From: Haloterrigena turkmenica DSM 5511
GTDB taxonomy: Archaea > Halobacteriota > Halobacteria > Halobacteriales > Natrialbaceae
Assembly (NCBI RefSeq): GCF_000025325.1
Contig: NC_013743.1
Coordinates: 1,860,001-1,924,000 of the forward strand
Direction: 5' to 3'
Length of the DNA stretch: 64,000 nucleotides
The number at the start of each line of letters is the position of its first letter. Positions within the stretch are counted from its first letter, which is position 1. This document shows, one piece after another, positions 17,487-26,057 of the stretch. The notes below the pieces were generated by a model. The model was not told where the DNA came from, did not search any database, and saw only the letters and a list, made by a program, of their open reading frames with translations. Both the position numbers and the translations under genes were made by a program.

Positions 17487-19274
17487 ATGAGTAGCACCGC
17501 CGACACGGACGACGAAGTCGAAGTCAGCGCCGACGGATTGTCCGTTCGGAAGACATTTGCGGCGGACGAGTTTCCCGTCCCTGCAATCCGGTTCGAGATC
17601 GAATCGGATCGCGAGGATCAGGTCGAATTTCGTCTTTCCGAGGAGATCCCGGAATCGTTCCCGATGGACAAGGTCGGGTTCCACCCCGAGTATCACAGCG
17701 ACGACTGGACCGCGTTCCAGGACAACCACGTCGAGTTCACCGGCAGTCTCGAGGCGAACGAACAGCTCGTGACGGTCTACGGTATCCGAATCGAAGACGA
17801 GAGCGAGGCCACCGAGTTCCTGACGAAGCCGGAACTCGTCGAGGTCAGCTCCGACGCCGAGAGCGACACCGAGGCCGAGGAGGTCGACGACGACGTCATC
17901 GGTAACATCGTCTCCGACGACCGGAATCAACCGGTCAAGGACATGATCGCCGGCGACTCGGAGTCGGTACCCGGACTCGAGGAAGCGGACGACGACGCGG
18001 ACGCTGCGGCCGACGATACCGAGGACGAGGGCGACGATGCTGACGACGTCGAGGACGAGACCCTCGAGGGCGACTCCGTCGACGACTCGTCCGGCCTCGA
18101 TCTGAACCTCGACGACGTCGACCCCGAACCCGACGACTCGGTCGTCGACGAGCACGACGCCGAGGATGCGCCGGACATCGATCTCGGCTTCGAAGAAGAG
18201 GAGATTCCCGGCCCCGAGGACTCGGCCGCGGATACTGACGAGGAGACCGAGGAGCCGGACACGGAAGTCGAACTCGATCTCGGAGCCGACGAGACGGACG
18301 AGACCGATGAGGAAACCGTGGCGGACGAGGACGACGTCGACGGCGCGGCCGATGAGACGGACGAACCCGAGATCGAACTCGATCTCGAGGCCGCTGCGGC
18401 CAGCGCCGAGACGGACGACGCCGATGCGGCGGGGGTCGACCTCGGAACCGCCGAGCCGGACGACGAAGCCGCCGAGCCGGACGTGACCGACGACGAGGGC
18501 GAGGAAACGACCGAACCGACTACCGGCGAGAGCGACGAGGACACACCCGAGATGGAGGCGGACGAAACCGACGACGGGGCGACTTCGCTCGAGGACGACG
18601 AGGCGGAAGCGAGCGAACCTGACGCCGAGCCGGCCCCCGCCCCAACGTCGACGGCGGATGCCGACAACGCGGAACCTGAGCCCGCGACCGTCGAGGGATC
18701 GATCGGCGCACGTCTCGCGGCCGAGATTCGCGAGGACGAACTCGAGGACGACGATCTGGCGGCCCTTCGCTCCGCGCTCGACCTCGAACCGTCGGGGCCG
18801 GAGATCGCGAAGGTCGACCACCTCCAGTCGCGCGTCGAGGAGGTCCTGGCCTACACCGACGCCCTGGAAGCCTTCCTCGAGGAGAACGGCACCGGCGAGC
18901 AGCTCATCGAGGAGCTCCAGTCGGATCTCGCGGCGCTCGAAGACGAGTTCGACGCGATGGGGACTCGAGTCGAGGACACCGAGGAACGGCTCGACGACGT
19001 CTCTGAGGACGTTACCGCCGTCGAAGCGGACGTCGAAGAAGTCGCGGACGACGTCTCGGCCGTCGAGGGCGACGTCGACGAACTCTCGACCGACGTAACC
19101 GACCTGGAGACGGACATCGAGACGGTCGAAGCGGACGTCGAGGACGTTTCGGACGATCTCGACGATCTCGAGGGCGAGGTCGACGACCTCGAGGAGGACA
19201 TCGAGGACGTCCGCGCCGACGTCACGGACATTCAGGACTGGCGCGACCAGCTCGGTTCGATGTTCTCGGAGTAA
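17487..19274 (+). CDS. very acidic three-part protein with C-terminal coiled coil
   Basis: The 595-residue protein has three zones. Residues 1-120 form a compact, probably beta-rich domain (VRKTFAADEFPVPAIRFEI, MDKVGFHPEYHSDDWTAF). Residues about 125-405 are disordered and dominated by Asp/Glu/Thr/Ala. Residues about 430-580 form a long coiled coil with regular V/L heptads (DVEEVADDVSAVEGDVDEL and similar). It has no signal peptide or membrane helix, so it is probably a cytoplasmic scaffold. The ATG at 17487 follows a GC-poor spacer. The gene 64 bp downstream is in the same direction but has its own promoter. I do not recognise the family. Confidence 0.8.
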   Translation: MSSTADTDDEVEVSADGLSVRKTFAADEFPVPAIRFEIESDREDQVEFRLSEEIPESFPMDKVGFHPEYHSDDWTAFQDNHVEFTGSLEANEQLVTVYGIRIEDESEATEFLTKPELVEVSSDAESDTEAEEVDDDVIGNIVSDDRNQPVKDMIAGDSESVPGLEEADDDADAAADDTEDEGDDADDVEDETLEGDSVDDSSGLDLNLDDVDPEPDDSVVDEHDAEDAPDIDLGFEEEEIPGPEDSAADTDEETEEPDTEVELDLGADETDETDEETVADEDDVDGAADETDEPEIELDLEAAAASAETDDADAAGVDLGTAEPDDEAAEPDVTDDEGEETTEPTTGESDEDTPEMEADETDDGATSLEDDEAEASEPDAEPAPAPTSTADADNAEPEPATVEGSIGARLAAEIREDELEDDDLAALRSALDLEPSGPEIAKVDHLQSRVEEVLAYTDALEAFLEENGTGEQLIEELQSDLAALEDEFDAMGTRVEDTEERLDDVSEDVTAVEADVEEVADDVSAVEGDVDELSTDVTDLETDIETVEADVEDVSDDLDDLEGEVDDLEEDIEDVRADVTDIQDWRDQLGSMFSE

Positions 19275-19338
19275 CGGGCTCGTCACCGTTCTGCTGGAAA
19301 CGCAACTCGTTTATCCGTCGGCGGTCGAGAACGGAGCG

Positions 19339-20274
19339 ATGGGCGAGACGATCCCGATCGCAGTGCCACGGAAAGGACGACCCCTCGAGTCGGTGCTGGA
19401 CCGACTCGCGCGTCGACTCGACGTCCCGGAGCTCGCGGACGACATCACGTCGACGCTCCGCCACGAGAAGGCGGTCACGAAGGGAACGGTCGATTCTGAA
19501 CCCGACGCCGAAGAACACGTCTACCATCGTCTCGCCGACTACAGCGCCGTCGACGATCCCACCGAACCGGAGTACACCCTGTTGCGCGACGACCGCGCCG
19601 GGAAACCCCGCCGGATCGTCTTCGACAGCGTCACGATCCCGCTCGAGGGCGTCGACGGCGTCCCCGACGACGCGGCGGTCCAGTTGATCGGCCGCGAGGA
19701 ACCGTTTCGAGCGCTGCGGACCCACGAGTTCGCGCTCGGGTTCGACAGCGCCGACCTCATTCTCGAGGAGGTCGTCGAACTCCGGCCGGAGCCGCTGGAT
19801 CGGATCGCCGATATCAACGCTCGGATCGACCCCGCGGACACGGACGTCCGCGTTGTCACCGGTCTCGGCGACACCGTCTACCACACGCTGATGGCCACGC
19901 CCGACGTCGCCCCGTCGGGCAACTCGCTCGACCGGTCGTTCCTCGAGTCCTACGAGGGACCGCTGTGTATCGAACCGCGGTACGAACGGCTCGTCCAGGC
20001 CGTCCTCGGCACCCGAACCCTCGATGGCGTCGGCTTCGAGTATCCCGCGGAGGGCCGCGAAGAGGAGGCCGCGATCGCCGACACCGGACTCGGGGTCTAT
20101 CTGACCGTGACGGGGTCGACGGCACGGGAGCACGGCCTCCTGCTGGGCGAGCAACTGTTCCCCAGCGAGACCGTCCTGCTCGAGACGGGGCCCGAAGTGA
20201 CCGACACCGCAGCGGCCGTTCGGGCGCTGCTGAACGGAGCCGACCTCGAGACGGAACTCGCGGTCGAGACCTGA
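19339..20274 (+). CDS. conserved haloarchaeal protein with a weakly HisG-like N-terminus
   Basis: The 311-residue protein begins IPIAVPRKGRPLESVLDRLAR, reminiscent of the nucleotide-binding start of ATP phosphoribosyltransferase HisG, and LGFDSADLILEEVVEL resembles its second half-domain. The PRPP-binding motif that HisG has near its end is not evident (the window has GVYLTVTGSTAREHGLLLGE, partly similar). So it may be a non-catalytic relative. TTTATCC is centred about 27 bases before ATG 19339, which gives a leaderless start independent of the upstream acidic gene. Confidence 0.75.
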   Translation: MGETIPIAVPRKGRPLESVLDRLARRLDVPELADDITSTLRHEKAVTKGTVDSEPDAEEHVYHRLADYSAVDDPTEPEYTLLRDDRAGKPRRIVFDSVTIPLEGVDGVPDDAAVQLIGREEPFRALRTHEFALGFDSADLILEEVVELRPEPLDRIADINARIDPADTDVRVVTGLGDTVYHTLMATPDVAPSGNSLDRSFLESYEGPLCIEPRYERLVQAVLGTRTLDGVGFEYPAEGREEEAAIADTGLGVYLTVTGSTAREHGLLLGEQLFPSETVLLETGPEVTDTAAAVRALLNGADLETELAVET

Positions 20275-20556
20275 CTCGAGGTCAGTTCTCGAAACGGACG
20301 ACCGCGTACAGCCGTCTCGCGTGCGGTTTTCCGACTGGAGGGATCGAACGGTTCGGTCGCGATCAGTACCAATTGGATATAGCCACATACAATTTATGAG
20401 ACTGGTTTCGGACGTTACGAACAACTACTCGAGTAGTGATAGTTCATCATTACCTCGAGCGGCGTGACGAAATTCGCCAGTAGCAGCCGTCAGCGGGCCA
20501 GCGACACGATAGCTAACCTCCGCCGTGAGACGGTCGAACTCAGAATATGATCCGCC
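20275..20556. other. spacer between convergent genes with a 14-bp palindrome
   Basis: No gene is seen. ACTACTCGAGTAGT at 20424-20437 is a perfect palindrome, and ATTGGATATA at 20372-20381 is an AT-rich box. Either could matter to the recombinase gene that ends here. Confidence 0.4.
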
Positions 20557-21594
20557 TCAGGGCGTCACGGAATAGATGTGCTCGAGGTAGGTCTCCCGGA
20601 CGCGGTCGCCCCAGTTGTGGGTGTAGGTGTCGATCACGTCGCTGGCGACGTCGCCCCGGAGGTACTGGACGATCCCGCGGTCGCCCGTCCGATCGCGGAG
20701 GTGGGTCGTGAAGAAGTGCCGGAAGTAGTGGGGCGTCACGTTCTCCGCGGCGCCGCCGCCGGTGCGGTACCAGCCGCGGTCTCTCGCGTACCCTTCGACC
20801 ACGTGATGGACGATATCCGGCGTGAGTCGCTCGCCCCAGCTGTCGGCGGTACCGACGAACAGCGGCCCCGTCGCAGGGGCTGACGGCGCGCTCGAGGGCG
20901 TCTCCGGACGGACGGCGAGCCATCGAAGCAACGCCTCCTTCAACTCCTCGTCGATCGGGACGACGGTCTCGCGTTTCCGTTTGTTCGATGCTGTCCGCCG
21001 CTCGCCGCCGGATTCGCGTCCGTAGGTGTGCTCGGTCGCGATAAACAGCGAATCCGGGCGGCCGGCGATGTGGGCCCGCGGCTGCCAGCTCTGGGCCTCG
21101 TGGTCGATGTGGAGGTCGATCAGGTCCAGATTGCAGAGTTCGCCGGCCCTGATCCCGGTCTTCAGCAGCATCGTCACGATAGCCCGATGCAGCGGGTGAC
21201 GAATCTCCCCGACGAACGACCGCATCTCGGGCAGTGTCACGTCGCGTCGAGTCGGGTTCGACTCGATCGACTCGTTCATCTCCTCTAGGACGACGGTCAT
21301 CGGGTTCTCGTCGGTGTGTCCGACCCGCTCGAGGTAGCTGTAGAACCGGTTGAGATACGAGGCGTACGTCGCGACGGTGCTTTCGGAATGGGTAGCACGA
21401 AGTTCGTGCACCCAGGCCATGCAGTCCCGGTAGCTCGCCTCCGGTGGGGTCTTCTCGAATCGAGCGGCGAGGAACTCTTCGTAGTCCGAGAGGACCCGTT
21501 CGTAGGCCGCTGCGGTCCGTTCGTTCCGGCCGTGGTGCTCGATGTCCTGTAGGAAGTATTCGACCGTGTTTGGCTCCTGACGGCCCTCACTCAT
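20557..21594 (-). CDS. tyrosine recombinase (XerC/D-like integrase)
   Basis: The 345-residue enzyme has an N-terminal core-binding domain (about 10-110, SAM-like, STVATYASYLNRFYSYLERVG) and a catalytic domain with the full tyrosine recombinase set: Arg149 in TGIRAGEL, Lys near 206-208, His289-x-x-Arg292 in TPHYFRHF, His326 in TYTHNWGD and nucleophile Tyr336. It should be active. It overlaps the upstream DNA-binding gene by 8 bp, so the two are cotranscribed. It could resolve chromosome dimers or be left from an integrated element; the gene-poor flank fits the latter. Confidence 0.93.
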   Translation of the reverse strand: MSEGRQEPNTVEYFLQDIEHHGRNERTAAAYERVLSDYEEFLAARFEKTPPEASYRDCMAWVHELRATHSESTVATYASYLNRFYSYLERVGHTDENPMTVVLEEMNESIESNPTRRDVTLPEMRSFVGEIRHPLHRAIVTMLLKTGIRAGELCNLDLIDLHIDHEAQSWQPRAHIAGRPDSLFIATEHTYGRESGGERRTASNKRKRETVVPIDEELKEALLRWLAVRPETPSSAPSAPATGPLFVGTADSWGERLTPDIVHHVVEGYARDRGWYRTGGGAAENVTPHYFRHFFTTHLRDRTGDRGIVQYLRGDVASDVIDTYTHNWGDRVRETYLEHIYSVTP

Positions 21595-21976
21595 CGTCGG
21601 TCACCACGTAGCCGCCGTCGCGACCGCTGTAACGGATCCTGTTCTCGTCCTGTAGCCGCTGGAGTTCCGCGTCGAGGTCGGCCTCGACGTCGTCGATCAA
21701 GGCGTCGACGAGGTCGTCCCAGTCGAGAACGCCGCGACGCTGGAGCACCTCGAGAATCCGATCCGCGAAGTCGTCGCCACCGGCGGCGCCGGCGTCGGAG
21801 CCACCCTGCTCGGTCGTCCCGTCCGTCGGTATCTCGTAAGACGTGCGTCCCGCCTGCACCATCGTCCGGACGAACTCGCTTTGACTCATCTCGAGTTCCT
21901 CGGCCTGGGCTTCCCAGATCTCTTTCTGGTATCGCGGCACGTAGGTCTTGACGGCGACTCGTTCGTCGTCGGCCAT
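21587..21976 (-). CDS. small DNA-binding partner of the recombinase (DUF5805-like)
   Basis: The 129-residue protein starts with VAVKTYVPRYQKEIWEAQAEELEMSQSEFVRTMV, a ribbon-helix-helix-like segment with a basic beta strand. After a Gly/Ala-rich linker (about 52-68) it ends in a winged-helix-like region (RILEVLQRRGVLDWDDLVDAL ... RIRYSGRDGGYVVTD). Two DNA-binding units suggest an accessory factor or autoregulator for the recombinase whose start it overlaps. Operator-like repeats lie just upstream. Confidence 0.8.
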   Translation of the reverse strand: MADDERVAVKTYVPRYQKEIWEAQAEELEMSQSEFVRTMVQAGRTSYEIPTDGTTEQGGSDAGAAGGDDFADRILEVLQRRGVLDWDDLVDALIDDVEADLDAELQRLQDENRIRYSGRDGGYVVTDDE

Positions 21977-21997
21977 ACGGGGTGGCTCTCAGCGGAG

Positions 21998-22094
21998 CCA
22001 TATCAATCTATCCCACATTCACAAATAAGGGCATTTATTTGTACTCGAGGGACCTCGTCAACGGCCATCCAATAGTATTATTTGTGCGAATGTG
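21998..22094 (-). promoter_or_regulatory. promoter and nested inverted repeats upstream of the recombinase operon
   Basis: A TATA-like ATTGATATG (minus strand, about 21999-22007) is 27 bases before ATG 21976. Upstream, ACAAATAA-GGGCAT-TTATTTGT forms a perfect 8-bp-arm palindrome at 22021-22042, and CACATTCACAAATAA at 22014-22028 is matched in inverted form by TTATTTGTGCGAATGTG at 22078-22094. ACAAATAA thus occurs three times. The layout suggests binding sites for the first protein of the operon. Confidence 0.6.
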
Positions 22095-24374
22095 CCTCCA
22101 AAATCCCCCATCGTAGTCCCACTCTCGGGAATAAAGAAATGGTCCGAATGAGGTGCCGAGGAGCAGAGAGAAAGACAAGATAGAAGAGCAACATGAACGA
22201 GTGGCTCGTATCGAGAGGTTCGACGAACTGGTTCGAATCGGAGTTCGTTTGATTCAGCTCTAGACTAGAACCGGCAAAACTTGAACGGCATTCTCCTGGG
22301 TTAGACCCTTGGGGTTATGACTCGAAAACAGGGTTCCAGAATGATTTTCTTCCACTGAATAATAATTGGGTTTTTAATATGATAGCAGAGTGTGAGTGAG
22401 TAACGCGATATGTCATCATCGGATGGATGGCTACCGGATCGGTGACGGTCACGCAACTACCGCCGATCCCTGGTCGGACTCGACTCGAGGCATCGGTTGG
22501 ACCGAGTGAGAAGACACGATCAGGTCTCCTTGTCACGGCGTCCCGTGTCTCCGCGAACGGGGACTGAGAGGAAACGAACGGAACTCGTGACGGGGCAGTA
22601 CTACTCGAGTCCGAGAGACGGTGCTCAATTTCACTCGAGGCCACCCGTTCCGAAACAACCGAATGAGGTCGTCGGTGGTTCTCGGTCGCGACCGGTCCCC
22701 GTGATTGGAGGAGAGACTCACGTCGAACGGCGAATGGTGAGTCCCCAACTGTGCAACGTCCGCGTACCGGATAGTCCCGTTCGTGTCTCCCGCGGAATGT
22801 GGAATCGCTGGGCGGCTCCCAGAAGTCGGTATTCGGCCGCCGCCGCTGTCGCATTCGACGTGAGAATTGGATTTGATGGCTGCCTGGTGTCTCGAGAAAA
22901 CGGACTCAGCGGCAGCTCAGGGTGAATGCACGGGGCGGGTGGAACCGTGAACCGTCGGCAGGGTGAGCGGCGTGAGCAGAACTGACCTGAGACGGTGGGA
23001 CCACTTTACTGGGTACGGGACCATCCCGAATCACGTGACGATTGCTCGTAGATCCAACCGAATCTCGCCGGCTCACGGGCGGGTTGTGTCGGTTGATCGA
23101 TAAACGGGGTCGCTGTCAATCCCGACACCAACAGGTCGCCTGATTGATCTAGACTGTTCGAGAGGAGTCAGCGTGGCTCTCCGCTCAGACCGGTATTGAA
23201 ACGAGGGGTCCGTTGTCGACCCTGCCCCGCTGTCCGCTCACGAGCGCTATACGCTCGTTCGCCTGCTCTCGAGGTCGTCGTTGCCGAACTCTTCGAGCAT
23301 CCGGGAGCGCGGCCGTCAATTCCGTTCTGGTTGCGCTCGGAAATCGCGGCGCGACGTTCGAGCCTAGCGGGATCGAAGAATTGGGATGGCAGCGAGTTAT
23401 CTGTAGCCCGTATTCTTCGCGGCCACCAGACACCGTCCGGCGGCAGCTAGAAATTTCCGCACTGTTACTTGTGTCGTCAGCGTGATTTTCGTAGCCGCAG
23501 TTCACGTACTCGAGGCCTCATATCGTGGCTATCGGACGGCGTGAACCTGCGGTGTGAACCGCTGCACGCGTTCTCGAGATCTGCTTGCTCGACTGCGATA
23601 TCGTGTTCGGTTGCCCGTGCTCAGCTATCTCGAGCCCACCAGTCGAACGCCTACTCGTCCCCCGTGACGCTAATGCGTTCACGAACAGCAACCGGCCCGT
23701 CGGACAGGGAACGGTGCTCGCGAAACTCGAGGAGCGACTGCGATCGACGAACTGAATCCTCCGACAGCAACAAACTTCGAACCCGTACGCGAATGGACGG
23801 ACAACGATTCGCAGTCGATCTCGAGTCGGTCGAGCGATCGCGATCGAATTGGTGTCGCTGAAGCGGTTGTGGGATTCGATGAATGGTACTTGTGATATGG
23901 TATCTCATCCCCTAGTCTGGTCGAAGGACGACGAATAAATTCTATAGCGCTATATCGAATGTCCAGGAGACGCCTACCGAACACGGCCGGCGATACAACC
24001 CGTCTCGAGGGTAGCAACGGCTACAGCCGGTTTCGACCGTCCTCGTTGACTCGATGGAACCGCTGGATTGCACCCGCCATATCCGGGAAATTCGTCTCTC
24101 TGCTCGAGTCAGGCATCGAACTCCGGAACAGGCTCGTCGATCCATCCGACGACGAAACTCGAGGCCCGATCGGACGATCGCTGGGTCGAGTCGAGGAGCG
24201 ATCCCGATCTCGAGGCCATACTACCGTCACTGACGAAATCAACGACAAAATCGAGGGGTCCGCGAGTCGACCGTCGCATGAACACACGTGACACGCCCGG
24301 TGGCGCACACGAAACACGAGTCGCAGCCGGTTTCCAGTCAGAAAACGAGAGTGGACCGAGTTCGCCGCTCGGTC
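22095..24374. other. gene-poor region of about 2.3 kb
   Basis: Every open frame here is short, contradicted by another frame, and rich in Ser/Arg rather than the Asp/Glu typical of this genome. I recognise no domain, transposase remnant, tRNA or repeat array. Base use looks less GC-rich than neighbouring genes. A hairpin CGAACT ... AGTTCG is at about 22222-22245. It borders the recombinase operon and may be decayed mobile DNA. Confidence 0.5.
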
Positions 24375-24611
24375 TTAGTGCGTCGTCGTCGTTCGGACGT
24401 CGTTGACGCGATACAGGTCGTCCGTGAGTCCCTCACCGTCGCAGTCCTCGTTCGGACACTCGTAGTGCCATCCGTCCTGCGTGGCGTCGCCCTCCCGGAA
24501 TCGCTCGCCACATACCTGACAGAGGAGCTGTCCCTTTCGACACGTATCGCGGTGAAGTTCGAGGGCGAGTTCGGTCTGGAACGACTGGTTGCAGTTGCGA
24601 CAGGTGTGCAT
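24375..24611 (-). CDS. small zinc-finger protein
   Basis: The 78-residue protein has a C2H2-type finger (CRNCNQSFQTELALELHRDTC, about 4-24) and a second Cys4 unit (CQVCGERF ... CPNEDCDGEG, about 31-59). Haloarchaea carry many such one- or two-finger proteins, some affecting biofilm or motility; the role here is unknown. An A-rich TATA-like box lies about 43 bases upstream on the minus strand. It is divergent from the CBS membrane protein gene. Confidence 0.82.
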   Translation of the reverse strand: MHTCRNCNQSFQTELALELHRDTCRKGQLLCQVCGERFREGDATQDGWHYECPNEDCDGEGLTDDLYRVNDVRTTTTH

Positions 24612-24910
24612 ATTTCGTCAGACGCGAGCATTCGCCAAAACTGCTTGGGTTTTTTATTCCGCCAGATAGCGGCCTGATACGGCTTCGATACCCCGATTTG
24701 CCGGCAAATGATCGGGAAAAAAGACAGACCGAACGGGGTGATTACTCGGTCTCGAGTATTCCGTCGGTTGGTAGATCGACCGAACAGTGTTCCCTGTGAA
24801 CGCGGCCACTGGAATGGTGTCACATCACTGGTAGTACGGTCGATAGTTCTGATTTCGCTCGGCCATAATTTCCCCGAGCGATTTGTGTGCGGAGAGTCAA
24901 AGCCGAAGTA
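24612..24910. other. divergent promoter region, no gene seen
   Basis: About 300 bp between the minus-strand zinc-finger gene and the plus-strand CNNM gene. A run AATAAAAAA (minus strand, near 24654) and CATAATTTC (plus strand, near 24868) are the likely promoter elements of the two genes. Confidence 0.4.
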
Positions 24911-25987
24911 ATGAACTCGCTCGTCATCGGTGGGCGGCTGTTCGCAGGCGTCTTGCTCATTCTGGCGAACGCCTTCTTCGTCGCCATCGAGTTCGCGCTG
25001 ACCCGTGCGCGACAGTTCACGGAGGAGGAGTTCGTCGACGGCAACCCCAAACTGGAGCGGGCGTGGGCGATGACCGACGACCTCGAGCTCTACCTGACGA
25101 CGTGTCAGGTGGGGATTACGGCCTCGAGTATCGCCGTCGGGATCGTGGCGGAACCGGCGCTGGCGGCCATCTTCGAGCCGCTGTTCGAGAACACGGTACT
25201 GGCCACGGTCGGAAGCGGCGCGATCCTCGCGTTCCTCATCATCAACCTCGTCCACCTAACCCACGGCGAACAGACGCCGACGTATCTGGGCGTCGAACGC
25301 TCGCGGCTGGTCTGCCGGTACGGTGCCACGCCGTTGTACTGGTTCTACCGGATCATTTCGCCGGTCATCACCCTCGGCGACGGGGTCGCGAAACTGACGC
25401 TCAAGCTGTTCGGGATCGAGATGACCGGCGCGTGGCTCGAGACCGAGGAGGACGTCATCGAGTCACGAGCGGACCTCCGGAATCGGCTGGGTTCGATCCT
25501 CGAGAAGGGCGACCTCTCGGACGAGCGCCGCGAGGAGGTGATGAACGCCTTCCAGATCGGCGAACAGTCCGTCAGCGAACTGATGGTACCGCCCGAGGAA
25601 ATCGTCGCACTGTCGACCGAAGACGATACCGAAGAAAACTTCCGGAAGATGGAGGAGCGACCGCAGACGCGGTATCCGTTGGTCGGCGAGGAGCTGACTG
25701 ACTTCCGCGGGATCGTCTACACGCCGGTTTTCGTCAGACACCGCGAGGAGTTGGCCGAGGGCGATATCGACTTCACCGAGCTAGCGGCGCCACCGATGAC
25801 GCTCTCACCCGACGCGGACGTCAGCGACGCGGTCGACCAGTTTCAGGCCGAGAATCAAGAACTGGCGCTGGTGATCGAAGACGGTGAGGTCGTCGGGCTG
25901 GTGACCGTGACCGACCTGCTCGAGGCAGTGATGGGCGATATCGAGGACCCGCTCGACGAGGGGCGAATCGATCCGATCGACCGCTGA
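24911..25987 (+). CDS. CNNM/HlyC-family membrane protein with CBS domains
   Basis: The 358-residue protein has the DUF21/CNNM membrane domain at about 1-190 (LLILANAFFVAIEFALTRAR, CQVGITASSIAVGIVAEPAL, LTHGEQTPTYLGVERS), then a CBS pair at about 205-345 (VSELMVPPEEIVAL; ALVIEDGEVVGLVTVTDLLEAV). Family members are linked to Mg2+ and Co2+ export or to other cation handling. The C-terminal CorC_HlyC domain common in bacteria is absent. ATG 24911 is chosen because the membrane helix begins right after it. Confidence 0.9.
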   Translation: MNSLVIGGRLFAGVLLILANAFFVAIEFALTRARQFTEEEFVDGNPKLERAWAMTDDLELYLTTCQVGITASSIAVGIVAEPALAAIFEPLFENTVLATVGSGAILAFLIINLVHLTHGEQTPTYLGVERSRLVCRYGATPLYWFYRIISPVITLGDGVAKLTLKLFGIEMTGAWLETEEDVIESRADLRNRLGSILEKGDLSDERREEVMNAFQIGEQSVSELMVPPEEIVALSTEDDTEENFRKMEERPQTRYPLVGEELTDFRGIVYTPVFVRHREELAEGDIDFTELAAPPMTLSPDADVSDAVDQFQAENQELALVIEDGEVVGLVTVTDLLEAVMGDIEDPLDEGRIDPIDR

Positions 25988-26057
25988 TCGTCGCGGGCGA
26001 CCGGAATGAGAGGGTGCACACTCGTCAGCGAAACGGAGAACGGACAGATCAGTCGTT

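Noticed and set aside
17457-19286. A 609-residue minus-strand frame
   Set aside because: It is the complement of the acidic coiled-coil gene; its Val/Asp/Leu repetition mirrors the GAC/GAG codons of the other strand.
22222-22245. Possible tRNA T-arm (GGTTCGAATC)
   Set aside because: The flanks pair as a longer hairpin and no anticodon or acceptor stem can be drawn around it.
22315-22925. Two overlapping opposite-strand frames (179 and 142 residues)
   Set aside because: Both are Ser/Arg-rich, lack acidic bias and recognised domains, and contradict each other.
23469-24406. Several 110-130-residue frames in the gene-poor region
   Set aside because: They overlap one another in different frames with basic composition and no promoter spacing or domain support.
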